64,000 bases of DNA from Sphingomonas suaedae. GTDB taxonomy: Bacteria; Pseudomonadota; Alphaproteobacteria; Sphingomonadales; Sphingomonadaceae. Within the stretch, counting starts at the first letter, position 1; each line of letters begins with the position of its first letter. The notes below the pieces were generated by a model. That model was not told the origin of the DNA. It made no database searches and saw only the letters and a list, made by a program, of their open reading frames with translations. The position numbers were made by a program, and so were the translations under genes. The DNA lies in assembly GCF_007833215.1 (NCBI RefSeq), contig NZ_CP042239.1, positions 2,912,001 through 2,976,000 of the forward strand, written 5' to 3'. Of the stretch, positions 17,534 to 26,525 are shown one piece after another.

Positions 17534-19659
17534 AGGGCGCGGGCGGAAAGTTCGCGCTGCTGCTGCTGATTGTCGCCGCTATCGTCGCTTTCTTCCTCTT
17601 CGATTTGGGCCGATTCCTGACGATCGGTTATCTGCGCGAACAGCAAGGTGCGCTCGCGGGCCTGCTGGCGCGCGAACCGGTGCTGGTGATCGGCGGGTTC
17701 TTCGTTGCTTATGTCGCCGTGACGGCGCTGTCGCTGCCGGGGGCGGCGATCATGACGCTGGCGTCGGGGGCGGTTTTCGGGTTGATGATGGGCACCGTCA
17801 TCGTCTCCTTCGCCTCGGCAATCGGTGCCGCACTGGCGTTCCTGTCGGCCCGATACCTGTTGCGCGACTGGGTAAAGGCCCGCTTTCCGAGCGCGGTACG
17901 ATCGGTGGACGCGGGCGTGGCGAAGGACGGCAATTTCTATCTACTGACGTTGCGGCTGATCCCGATCTTTCCGTTTTTCCTGGTCAATCTCGCAATGGGG
18001 CTGACGTCGATGCGGCTCGTTCCCTATTTCGTCGTCAGCCAGATCGGGATGCTGGCCGGCACCATCGTCTTCGTGAATGCGGGCACCCAACTCGCCGCGA
18101 TCGAATCGACGGGTGACATCCTGTCGCCCGCACTGATCGGATCGTTCGCCCTGCTCGGTATGTTTCCACTGGTTGCCAAATGGGCGATCGATGCCTGGAA
18201 ACGGCGCAACGTCTATGCCGGTTGGACCAAACCCAAACATTTCGACCGAAATCTGATCGTGATCGGCGCAGGCGCCGGCGGACTCGTCACCGCCTACATC
18301 GCCGCGACGGTGAAGGCCAAGGTGACGCTGATCGAAAAGGCCAGAATGGGTGGCGATTGTCTGAACACCGGCTGTGTCCCGTCCAAGGCGCTGATCCGTT
18401 CCGCGAGGCTGGCGCACGAAATGCGCAACGCCGATGCATATGGTTTGACCGCGGCCGACACGCCGGTTCGCTTTGCCAGTGTGATGGCGCGCGTACGTAA
18501 GGCGATCCGGATCATCGAACCCGCCGACAGCATCGAACGCTATACCGAATTGGGCGTCGACGTGCGCCAAGGCCATGGCACCCTCGTCGATCCGTGGACA
18601 GTGGCGATCGATGGCGGCGAACGACTGACCGCGCGTGCAATCGTTATCGCGGCGGGTGGAGAACCGCAGGTGCCGGATATTCCGGGCATCAAGGAGAGCG
18701 GGTATCTGACCAGTGATACATTATGGGATGCGCTGGACGAACGGGAGGCGGTGCCTGATCGGCTGGTGGTGATCGGCGGCGGACCGATCGGTTGTGAACT
18801 GGCGCACGCATTCGCGCGGCTTGGCAGCAATGTCGTGCAGGTTGAGGGCGGCGCCCGCATCCTGCCGCGCGAGGATGCCGAAGTTTCCGCCTTTATCGCC
18901 GACGCGCTTCGCGCCGACGGCGTCGATCTGCGGCTGGGCGAACAAGCGCAGCGTATCGAGGGCAAGGCGCTGATGCTTGGCAATGACACCACCGTCCCTT
19001 TTGACGAACTGATCGTGGCCGTCGGGCGCACGGCGCGGATCGAGGGATACGGACTTGAAACGCTGGGCATCGAAACCGGCAAGACGCTTCAGGTCGACGA
19101 TTTTTTGCGCACCCGGTTTCCCAATATATTCGCGGTCGGGGATGTCGCGGGGCCGTATCAGTTCACCCATTTCGCCGCGCACCAAGCGTGGTTTGCGGCG
19201 GTCAACGCGCTGTTCGGCCGGTTTCGCACCTTTCGCGCGGATTATTCGGTGCTGCCCTGGGTGACCTTCACCGACCCGGAAGTCGCGCATGTCGGTCACA
19301 ATGAACAGTCGGCGCTAGAGGGGGGGATCGCTTATGAAGTCGTCCGCTACGACCTGAGTCATCTCGACCGGGCGGTTGCCGAAGGCACCAATGCGGGTTT
19401 CGTGAAACTGCTGGTCCAACCCGGCAAGGACCGCATCCTTGGGGCCACCATCGTCGCGCACAACGCCGGTGAAATGATCGCGGAGTTCGTGCTGGCGATG
19501 AAGCATGGCATCGGCCTCAACAAGATACTCGGTACGATCAAGGCGTATCCGACGATGGCGGAGGCCAACAAATACGCCGCGGGCGAGTGGAAGAAAGCGC
19601 GCAAGCCCGAACGCGTTTTGCGCCTGATCGAACGCTATCATGACTGGATGCGAACATGA
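17530..19659 (+). CDS. TVP38/TMEM64 (DedA-like) membrane domain fused to mercuric-reductase-like flavoprotein
   Basis: A 709-residue two-part protein. Residues 1-225 form a SNARE-associated/TVP38 membrane domain (helices at VLVIGGFFVAYVAVTALSL, IMTLASGAVFGLMMGTVIV, with the LRLIPIFPFFLVNLAMG loop). Residues from about 240 on are a class I disulfide oxidoreductase: FAD motif LIVIGAGAGGLVTAYIAA, redox pair Cys277/Cys282 in GGDCLNTGCVPSKA, NAD motif VVIGGGPIGCELAHAF, FAD motif FAVGDVAGPYQFTHFAA, and the catalytic His644 region (AHNAGEMIAEF). The vicinal Cys-Cys and MerP-like domain of true mercuric reductase are missing, so Hg(II) reduction is unlikely. Overlaps genes on both sides by 4 bp. Confidence 0.9.
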   Translation: MKGAGGKFALLLLIVAAIVAFFLFDLGRFLTIGYLREQQGALAGLLAREPVLVIGGFFVAYVAVTALSLPGAAIMTLASGAVFGLMMGTVIVSFASAIGAALAFLSARYLLRDWVKARFPSAVRSVDAGVAKDGNFYLLTLRLIPIFPFFLVNLAMGLTSMRLVPYFVVSQIGMLAGTIVFVNAGTQLAAIESTGDILSPALIGSFALLGMFPLVAKWAIDAWKRRNVYAGWTKPKHFDRNLIVIGAGAGGLVTAYIAATVKAKVTLIEKARMGGDCLNTGCVPSKALIRSARLAHEMRNADAYGLTAADTPVRFASVMARVRKAIRIIEPADSIERYTELGVDVRQGHGTLVDPWTVAIDGGERLTARAIVIAAGGEPQVPDIPGIKESGYLTSDTLWDALDEREAVPDRLVVIGGGPIGCELAHAFARLGSNVVQVEGGARILPREDAEVSAFIADALRADGVDLRLGEQAQRIEGKALMLGNDTTVPFDELIVAVGRTARIEGYGLETLGIETGKTLQVDDFLRTRFPNIFAVGDVAGPYQFTHFAAHQAWFAAVNALFGRFRTFRADYSVLPWVTFTDPEVAHVGHNEQSALEGGIAYEVVRYDLSHLDRAVAEGTNAGFVKLLVQPGKDRILGATIVAHNAGEMIAEFVLAMKHGIGLNKILGTIKAYPTMAEANKYAAGEWKKARKPERVLRLIERYHDWMRT

Positions 19660-20351
19660 TCTTGGCGCTGTTCATCGCCACCCAGGCCTGGGTCGGCCAG
19701 TTTCAGACCGAAGGAACGCCGCCTGCGCCGTGGCGCATCGTCCGCATCGGTAACAAGGTGCCGCCGACCCGTTACCGCATCGTCCGGATCGACGGTGTCA
19801 CCGCGATAGAAGGCGTCGCCGAGAAGAGCATGGCGCTGCTCGCCCGCCCGCTTGCCGTCAATCCCGACGCGACCCCGATCCTGTGCTGGCGCTGGCGAAT
19901 CGAGACGCCGGTCGCAGCCGCCGATCTGCGCACCAAGAAGGGCGATGATTACGCCGCTCGCGTATATATTGCGTTCGACATTCCCGATGAGGCGATGAGC
20001 GGCGCCACGAAGTTCAAACTCGGTATTGCGCGTCGATTGTTCGGATCGGATGTGCCCGATGCGGCGATCAATTATGTCTGGGACAATCGCAATCCGGTCG
20101 GCACGCGCGCGCGCAGTGCCTATACCGATCGCGCGCATCTGATCGTGGCCGAAACCGGCTCGAACCGGGCCGGTCGCTGGGTGGCGGAGCGTGCGAATGT
20201 CGCCGCCGATTTTGCAAAGGCATTCCCAAAGGTGCCGGGCAAACCGATCCAAATTGCGGTCGCAGTGGACACCGACAATACCGGATCGACAGCGCGTGGA
20301 GCCTTTGCCGATCTGCATTTCGTGGCACGCGACGAGCCTTGTGCCTTTTGA
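19656..20351 (+). CDS. DUF3047 domain-containing exported protein
   Basis: A 231-residue protein matching the DUF3047 pattern: the LCWRWRIETPV core, then KKGDDYAARVYIAFDIP, INYVWDNRNPVGT and a final DTDNTGSTARGAFADLHFV block, typical of a carbohydrate-binding-like beta-sandwich. A short hydrophobic N-terminus (MILALFIATQAWVG) suggests export. The start overlaps the flavoprotein stop by 4 bp, so it belongs to the same operon. The family's function is unknown. Confidence 0.85.
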   Translation: MILALFIATQAWVGQFQTEGTPPAPWRIVRIGNKVPPTRYRIVRIDGVTAIEGVAEKSMALLARPLAVNPDATPILCWRWRIETPVAAADLRTKKGDDYAARVYIAFDIPDEAMSGATKFKLGIARRLFGSDVPDAAINYVWDNRNPVGTRARSAYTDRAHLIVAETGSNRAGRWVAERANVAADFAKAFPKVPGKPIQIAVAVDTDNTGSTARGAFADLHFVARDEPCAF

Positions 20352-20364
20352 ACAGGATGATGCG

Positions 20365-23300
20365 ATGATGATCTATCGTGGGGCAATGTGCGCCGCCGCG
20401 TCGGTGCTGGCGATCACGATCGGCGCGCCTGCACTCGCTCAACAGGCGGGTCTCCAAGTGGCGGTCGTGGATGCCGATACCGGCGCGCCGGTGACCGATG
20501 CCGATTTGACGATCCGTGATGATGACCGCTCGATCCTGCGGCGCGCGCGCACGGATGCGCGCGGCCAGGTTCGCCTCGAACCCCTCCCGACCGGAGGGGG
20601 CTATATCGTCGCGTTTGCCGGATCGGACGCCTTTGCCCCCGCGCAGTCCGCACCGGTCGCTTTGCGTTCCAACCACACCCGTTCGATCACACTGCGATTG
20701 GCCCCCGCCGACACCGCCGCAATCGTCGTGACCGCCAGCCGGACGGTGACCGGCATCAACACCGTCAATGCCGAGATTTCGGGATCGCTCACCGAGCGCG
20801 AACTACGCGACCTGCCGATCGAGGGGCGCGACGTGATCGGGGCGCTGGTGCGGCTGCCAAATGTCGTGCCATCGACAGGCTTTTTCCCCGAATCCCCTGT
20901 CATTTCGATCAACGGGGCCAACGGGCTGGAGACCAATTATCTGATCGACGGCCTCGACAATAACGAAAATTTCCTGGGTGGCCCCAAGTTTCCGGTGCCG
21001 CTGGGGTTCACACGCGAAGTCACGGTAATCGCAAATAGCTACTCGGTATTGTATGGGCGCACGCCGAACGGCTTGGTCAATTATACCACCCCATCGGGCT
21101 CCAACGAATGGCAGGGAGAGGCGTATACGCTGGTCCGCCCAGGTCGCCCGCTTGACGCAGCATCGGCCTTTCCCCGCCGCGATTTCAGCGGCAATCCGGT
21201 GGGTGAGAGTTTCGAGCGTTATCAGGCTGGTGGTGCGATCGGTGGACCGATCGTGCGCGACCGTACCTTCTTCTACGCCAACCTCGAATATACGCGTGAC
21301 CGCAACATCCAGATCGTCGACGCACCCGCGCTGGGCGTGATTGAGAATGTGACCGGCAACAATCAGTTCATTCTCGGCTCGCTGCGCCTCGACCACCGGC
21401 TTTCGGACGACTGGACTGCGACGTTGCGCGCCAATGTGGGCCGGGTGACGATCGATCGGCCCGGCGGCGGGTTGGGCGGCGGCAACGTCACCTTTCCCTC
21501 GGCGGGCTCGACTCAGGATCGCTTCTCCACGCTCGTCGCCGGTTCAATCAGTTATGCGGGCCCCGAGTGGAGCTATGACGGCAGCGTCCAGTTCAGCCGG
21601 TTCCGCTGGGATTATGGCGAGGCGCGCGGCGGGCCAGGACCACAGGTAGCGATCCGCGACCAGAGCGGCCTGACAATTGGCGTGGTCGGGCATTCGGGCT
21701 TCGTCTTCGACGATCTGGAGGAAAGCTGGCAGACGGTTCAACGCGTTCAGCGCCGGTTCGGCGATCACCGGATCAGCATCGGTGCCGACCTGATCCATTC
21801 GCGATTCGCGCTGGCGGGCGGGGGCAACCCGGACGGTAATTACGTCGTCGCGCTGACCCCGGCACAGCTTGCCACCCTCAACGAAGCTGGACATGGCCTC
21901 GATCTCACGACAGGCGACGTGCTGGGACTGAACCCGCAGGTCATTGACTATGCCGTCGAACTGCGCCCCGCCACCTTTGGGCGAGACCAGAACCAGCTGG
22001 CCTTCCATGTCGAGGACGAATGGCGGCTGTCGCCGACGCTGACGGCGACGCTGGGCCTGCGATGGGACTATGATTCGCTGACCGCGCTGGGGGGCGGGGG
22101 CGGCGACTACGACAATGTCGCGCCGCGGCTGGCCGTCAATTTCCGTCCCGATGCGCGATCCTCAATCCGCTTCGGAGCGGGAATTTTCCACGGCAAGCTG
22201 CTCTATTCGGTAATTTCCGACGCCTTGCAGCGCAGTACCACCGCACCCGCCCTTTTAGGCCAGCTCGGCCAGTTGCAATCGTTGGGGATCATCCCCGCCG
22301 GGGTGCCGCTCGCGCCGCTCACCTTTGACGGCAATCTCGCGGTATCGGTACCCTGTGTCACCGCCAGCGCCTGTCCGTCGCCAGAGGCGGTGCAAGGGCT
22401 GCGCGACACCGCGACAATCAACGAAGTCCGCATCCTGAACCCCGATGGCTATGACAATCCGTACAGCCTGCAATTGAGCGCGGGCTATCAATATCAGCTG
22501 AGCGATTCCATCACGCTGGGCGTCGATGCGATCTATAGCCGGTCGCGCAACTTGGTTCGGCTGCGCGATCTGAACGCGCCTGCGCCGTTCACCCCCAATG
22601 CCGCCGCGCTGACCGATGCGAACTTGGCATTGCTCCGCGCACAGCCCGACAATGCGGCGCGATTTGCGCTTGCGGAAAGTCTGGGGCTGGTCCGCGGCCA
22701 GGCAACTGCCGACGCCACCCGTCCGGTCGGGCTGGTGCCTGGCGGCGGGCGTCAGATCACGGTTTCGGAAACCGAAGGCCGGTCCCTATACCGCGCACTC
22801 AATTTCCGTGCGGACAAGGCGCGCGGGGCCGACGATTATGCCTTCACTCTGGTCTATACGCTTGGCAAGCTGACCAACGATACCGACGACATCAACTTTC
22901 GCGCGTCAGACGCCAATAATTTCGCAGCCGATTACAGCCCATCGGCGAACGACCGGCGGCATGTGATCTCGGCGGTCGGCTATCTCTATCCGTTCGACGG
23001 GTTCACCGTAACCGCCGCCGGGCTGTTCCAGTCGGGCCAGCCGATCAATTTGGTCCCTGACGCAAGTATCTTCGGCACACAGGATCTGAACGGCGATGGC
23101 CAGTCGTTCGGCGAAAACTTCGTCGGCAATTCGGATCGCTTCCCCGGCGCGTCGCGCAATTCGGGGCGACTGCCCTGGTCGACAAGCATCGATCTGGGAG
23201 TGCGCTATGGTCTGCCGATCGCTTTCGGGCGGGTTGAGCTTTCCGCCGATGTCTTCAATGTCCTCAACACCAATAACGAGTCGGGTTTCGCCAACGCGGC

Positions 23301-23403
23301 GACGACCTCGAACCAGGTCCAGTTCGGGGGGGGCGCGCCCTTTGTTCAGCGCAATGCCGGACCGCCCCGGCAGTTCCAGTTCGGCGCGGCGTTCAAATTC
23401 TGA
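20365..23403 (+). CDS. TonB-dependent receptor with carboxypeptidase-regulatory-like N-terminal domain
   Basis: An outer-membrane receptor of about 1012 residues. The adjacent ATGs at 20365 and 20368 follow ACAGGATG and open a signal peptide (AASVLAITIGAPALAQ); an upstream extension inside the DUF3047 gene is rejected. Then comes a small beta-sandwich (LQVAVVDADTGAPVTDADLT), a plug domain (LPIEGRDVIGALVRLPNVVP, INGANGLETNYLIDGLDNNE) and a 22-strand-type barrel ending in ...FQFGAAFKF with the terminal Phe. It belongs to the Oar-like/CarboxypepD_reg group. Position 14 bp after DUF3047 and before a nucleoside transporter suggests a role in uptake, but the ligand is unknown. Confidence 0.92.
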   Translation: MMIYRGAMCAAASVLAITIGAPALAQQAGLQVAVVDADTGAPVTDADLTIRDDDRSILRRARTDARGQVRLEPLPTGGGYIVAFAGSDAFAPAQSAPVALRSNHTRSITLRLAPADTAAIVVTASRTVTGINTVNAEISGSLTERELRDLPIEGRDVIGALVRLPNVVPSTGFFPESPVISINGANGLETNYLIDGLDNNENFLGGPKFPVPLGFTREVTVIANSYSVLYGRTPNGLVNYTTPSGSNEWQGEAYTLVRPGRPLDAASAFPRRDFSGNPVGESFERYQAGGAIGGPIVRDRTFFYANLEYTRDRNIQIVDAPALGVIENVTGNNQFILGSLRLDHRLSDDWTATLRANVGRVTIDRPGGGLGGGNVTFPSAGSTQDRFSTLVAGSISYAGPEWSYDGSVQFSRFRWDYGEARGGPGPQVAIRDQSGLTIGVVGHSGFVFDDLEESWQTVQRVQRRFGDHRISIGADLIHSRFALAGGGNPDGNYVVALTPAQLATLNEAGHGLDLTTGDVLGLNPQVIDYAVELRPATFGRDQNQLAFHVEDEWRLSPTLTATLGLRWDYDSLTALGGGGGDYDNVAPRLAVNFRPDARSSIRFGAGIFHGKLLYSVISDALQRSTTAPALLGQLGQLQSLGIIPAGVPLAPLTFDGNLAVSVPCVTASACPSPEAVQGLRDTATINEVRILNPDGYDNPYSLQLSAGYQYQLSDSITLGVDAIYSRSRNLVRLRDLNAPAPFTPNAAALTDANLALLRAQPDNAARFALAESLGLVRGQATADATRPVGLVPGGGRQITVSETEGRSLYRALNFRADKARGADDYAFTLVYTLGKLTNDTDDINFRASDANNFAADYSPSANDRRHVISAVGYLYPFDGFTVTAAGLFQSGQPINLVPDASIFGTQDLNGDGQSFGENFVGNSDRFPGASRNSGRLPWSTSIDLGVRYGLPIAFGRVELSADVFNVLNTNNESGFANAATTSNQVQFGGGAPFVQRNAGPPRQFQFGAAFKF

Positions 23404-23418
23404 TCGAAAGGAGTCGGA

Positions 23419-24690
23419 TTGGCGATCATCCAGCAATTTCAAGGTTTGATCGGCATCGCATTGCTGTTGCTGGTCGCCTGGGGCTTGTCGGAGGACCGCG
23501 CCGGGCGACCTTCGTGGCGCTGGATCGGGGCGGCGTTATTGCTCCAGATCGGCCTTGCGCTGCTACTGGTGCGGGTACCGTTTGTCTGGAGTGTCATCAC
23601 CTTGGCCAATGGAGCGGTCAGCGCCATCGAAAAAGCAACGTTGGTCGGGTCGAGCTATATGTTCGGCTATGTCGGCGGCGCGCCGTTACCCTTTGCGCTT
23701 GCCCCCGGACAGGCCGCTCCGGTCGTCATCGCGTTTCAAATCCTTCCGCTGATCATCGTGTTTTCCGCACTGTCGGCACTGCTGTGGCACTGGGGCATTC
23801 TTCCGCGCATCGTGCGCGGCTTGTCCTGGCTGTTGCAGCGCAGCCTTGGTGTCAGCGGTGTGGTCGGGCTGGGCGGCGGGGCCAATATCTTTCTAGGCGT
23901 GGTCGAAAGCCCGCTGGTGGTGCGCGCCTATTTCGCACGCATGAGCCGCAGCGAATTGTTCGCGATCATGGTGCTATCGATGGCGACAGTATCAGGCGCG
24001 GTGCTCGTGCTCTATGCCGCGACGCTGTCGCAATCCGTCCCCGATGCGACGGGGCATCTGATCTCCGCCTCGATCATCTCGCTTCCCGCAGCCCTGCTAA
24101 TCGCGCGTCTGATGGTGCCCGGCAACAGCGATACAGGCACCGATGACGACGACATCGAACCCGCGCTGAAATATGACAGCAGCATCGACGCGATCGTGCG
24201 CGGAACGATGGACGGGGTGCAGTTATTTCTAGCGGTGCTCGGCATCATCATCGTCATCTTCGCATTGGTGGCGCTGGTCGACCAGATGCTCGTCGTCCTG
24301 CCGTTGATCGATGGTACTCCGGTCACCGTGGGGCGCGTATTCGGCTGGATGTTCGCCCCGCTGATGTGGACGCTGGGCGTGCCCTGGGATCAGGCGCCCC
24401 AAGCCGGCGCGCTGATGGGGACCAAGACGATCTTCAACGAATATGTCGCCTATCTCGAACTTGCAGCGTTGCCGTCGAACAATTTCGATCCGCGCAGTCA
24501 GTTGATCGTCACCTACGCGCTATGCGGCTTTGCCAATCTGGCCAGCATCGGCCTGCTCGTCTCGACCATCGGCACGCTTGCCCCGTCGCGTCGCGCCGAA
24601 GTTGCCGCGCTGGGGATGAAGAGCTGGGTCGCCGGCAATTGCGCGACGGCTATGACAGGCGCCGTCATCGGCCTGGTCACGTTGGGCTGA
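23419..24690 (+). CDS. Concentrative nucleoside transporter (NupC/CNT family)
   Basis: A 423-residue inner-membrane transporter for nucleosides with cations. Family blocks include GLGGGANIFLGVVESPLVVR, FARMSRSELFAIMVLSMATVSG and NEYVAYLEL with YALCGFANLASIGLLV near the C-terminus. The start is a TTG at 23419 preceded by AAAGGAG (23407-23413) at good spacing; no ATG lies nearby in frame. It begins 15 bp after the receptor stop, so receptor and transporter are likely co-expressed, perhaps as an outer/inner pair for nucleosides (inference). Confidence 0.9.
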   Translation: MAIIQQFQGLIGIALLLLVAWGLSEDRAGRPSWRWIGAALLLQIGLALLLVRVPFVWSVITLANGAVSAIEKATLVGSSYMFGYVGGAPLPFALAPGQAAPVVIAFQILPLIIVFSALSALLWHWGILPRIVRGLSWLLQRSLGVSGVVGLGGGANIFLGVVESPLVVRAYFARMSRSELFAIMVLSMATVSGAVLVLYAATLSQSVPDATGHLISASIISLPAALLIARLMVPGNSDTGTDDDDIEPALKYDSSIDAIVRGTMDGVQLFLAVLGIIIVIFALVALVDQMLVVLPLIDGTPVTVGRVFGWMFAPLMWTLGVPWDQAPQAGALMGTKTIFNEYVAYLELAALPSNNFDPRSQLIVTYALCGFANLASIGLLVSTIGTLAPSRRAEVAALGMKSWVAGNCATAMTGAVIGLVTLG

Positions 24691-24698
24691 GGCACGCG

Positions 24699-25301
24699 AT
24701 GTTCGACGCCCGTCTCCGCCCGATCATTGATCCGCCACTGAACCGCGCGGGGCGTGAGTTGGCGGCTTTGGGGGTGTCGGCCAATCTGCTGACCTTGATC
24801 GGGCTATGCATCGGTCTGGCGGCGGCAGTCGTCATCGGAATGGGGGCGTTCGGATGGGGCTTGGCGCTGATCCTCCTCAACCGCCTGTTCGATGGCCTGG
24901 ACGGCGCAGTCGCGCGCGCCCGGAAGCCGACCGATTTCGGCGGCTATCTCGACATCGTCGCGGATTTCGCCTTCTACGTCTCGGTCCCGGTCGGATTCGG
25001 TTTCGCGGCAAGCGAGAATTTGCCCTACGCCTTGGTCTTGGTCGCGACCTTCGTCGTGACGGGCGTTAGCTTCCTTGCCTTTGCAGTTATCGCCAAGGAG
25101 CGGGGCGAACAGACTAGCGCGCATGGCCAGAAGAGCTTTTTCTATTCAACGGGCATCGCCGAAGGAGGCGAAACGATCGCAGCATTCATTGCGATGTGCA
25201 TCCTGCCATGGGCATTCCCGGCGATCGCGACAGGGTTCGCGATCCTTTGCATCGTGACCGTGTTGCAACGCACGCTATTGGCGGCCAGATCTTTTCGCTG
25301 A
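24699..25301 (+). CDS. CDP-alcohol phosphatidyltransferase family membrane enzyme
   Basis: A 200-residue membrane enzyme that transfers a phosphatidyl or related group from a CDP-linked donor to an alcohol. The diagnostic motif DGLDGAVARARKPTDFGG followed by YLDIVADF fits D-x2-DG-x2-AR...G-x3-D-x3-D, including both catalytic aspartates. About six helices follow. The ATG at 24699 lies 8 bp after the transporter stop; longer frames into that gene are rejected. Which alcohol is used cannot be read from sequence. Confidence 0.88.
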   Translation: MFDARLRPIIDPPLNRAGRELAALGVSANLLTLIGLCIGLAAAVVIGMGAFGWGLALILLNRLFDGLDGAVARARKPTDFGGYLDIVADFAFYVSVPVGFGFAASENLPYALVLVATFVVTGVSFLAFAVIAKERGEQTSAHGQKSFFYSTGIAEGGETIAAFIAMCILPWAFPAIATGFAILCIVTVLQRTLLAARSFR

Positions 25302-25901
25302 GGTCGGACGATCATGATGCGGCAGGGTCGCCGCTAAAGCCAAGCAAGTATGGAAGCTCGTGACCTACACGGACGCCGCAGCGTTTTTGTGAGGCGCTCA
25401 CGGCCAACGCAGCCCCGTTGCCATTCCCTCTAAGGACGTAGGTTGCGGGGCGTAAGGCTGTGAAGGCCCCCCGGTGTATCATCCGGGCGAAGGGTGGGGC
25501 GGCCATTCGGCGGCCTGCGTGGCCGGGGCAGCAGCATGTTCGACCGGTGTCAGCCAGCCAAGCGATGTGTGAGGCCGCCTCTCATTATAGTCCCGGCGCC
25601 GAGCCTCGATCTTGGCTCGAGCGCCGACGAAGCGCCGACAGAATGCGCCGGACCAGGCAGTCCGTCTCGCTGATGTGTCCCCCCCTGTGGGGCGCAATCC
25701 GGCTGAGCCACCCATTTGCAGATCCGTTGGCCACTGCGCGAACCGTATCGGCCACGGCGCGGCTCCACGATGCCCCCGCAAGACGCATACCCGAGATCGC
25801 GGGACACTTCGGGCATCGAGCAACAGCTGCGAATTCCATCACGCCTGCCGCACAATGCTGCTACAGCAACGACGCTTTGCCGGGAGTGCGCGGGGGCGTG
25901 G
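25302..25901. other. Intergenic region with IS3 scar
   Basis: Six hundred bases with no intact gene. The middle carries a short piece of an IS3 orfB (listed separately). The rest shows no convincing coding or RNA signal, although it must include the promoter of the sigma-factor gene. Confidence 0.45.
25524..25622 (-). pseudogene. IS3-family transposase orfB C-terminal fragment
   Basis: On the minus strand about 33 codons read ARAKIEARRRDYNERRPH then TSLGWLTPVEHA, the highly conserved C-terminal end of IS3/IS407-group integrase-type transposases. Upstream sequence in the same frame has no similarity, and the catalytic DDE residues are absent. It is therefore a deletion scar, perhaps of the same element type whose orfA remains at 6.8 kb. 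Confidence 0.75.
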
Positions 25902-26432
25902 TTGACGAACGATCCTGACGAGCTCCTGGTGGTTGCCGCAGTAGCCGGGGACCGCGACGCGTTCGCCGCATTGGTGCACCGCCATTATGATCGCATCCAT
26001 GGCCTTGCCTGGCAGCTCACCGGATCGCGCACCGACGCCGAGGATGTTGCGCAGGACGTGTGCTGTGCGCTGGTTGAGAAGATCAGCAGCTTTCGGGGCG
26101 AGGCGAAGTTCACCACCTGGCTCTGTGGCATCGTCGTCAATGCCGTGCGTGATCTGCACCGGCGGCGGCGTAGTTTTCGCGGGCTAACCGAGCGATTCGC
26201 AGTGGTGGCCGGGCTGGCCAAGGCGCCCGACGGACGCGACCTGCACGATGCGATGTGGGTGCGCAGCGCGGTCAGCCGGCTGAAGCCCGCCTATCGCGAC
26301 GCCGTCGTGCTGGTGGTGGGGCAGCAGCTCAGCCACGCCGAGGCGGCCGACATACTGGGCGTCGCGGAGGCAACCATATCGTGGCGGATGCATGAAGTGC
26401 GGCGCATGCTGGCGGCTGAACCGGCGAGCTGA
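25902..26432 (+). CDS. ECF-type RNA polymerase sigma factor
   Basis: A sigma-70 factor of the extracytoplasmic-function type. Region 2 is seen as [27 protein letters not shown] and [20 protein letters not shown]; region 4 as [20 protein letters not shown] followed by [20 protein letters not shown]. The frame is open to 25716 but similarity begins at [20 protein letters not shown], so I place the start at TTG 25902; this is uncertain because no good ribosome site is present. The next genes are a VWA lipoprotein and a membrane-anchored protein likely to act as its anti-sigma partner. Confidence 0.87.
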   Translation: MTNDPDELLVVAAVAGDRDAFAALVHRHYDRIHGLAWQLTGSRTDAEDVAQDVCCALVEKISSFRGEAKFTTWLCGIVVNAVRDLHRRRRSFRGLTERFAVVAGLAKAPDGRDLHDAMWVRSAVSRLKPAYRDAVVLVVGQQLSHAEAADILGVAEATISWRMHEVRRMLAAEPAS

Positions 26433-26525
26433 AGATTATTTCTCGAACTATCCAAGGATTTGCGCGCGAGCCGCGTCGAAGGAACATGCGGGCAATTCTG
26501 CCGCGCTGATCCAAGGGGAAAGTTC

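Noticed and set aside
17530..19659. Calling the flavoprotein fusion a mercuric reductase
   Set aside because: The C-terminal vicinal cysteines and the MerP-like domain are missing and there are no mer genes nearby.
20191..20364. N-terminal extension of the TonB receptor
   Set aside because: It overlaps the DUF3047 gene and would place the signal peptide internally; the double ATG at 20365/20368 fits better.
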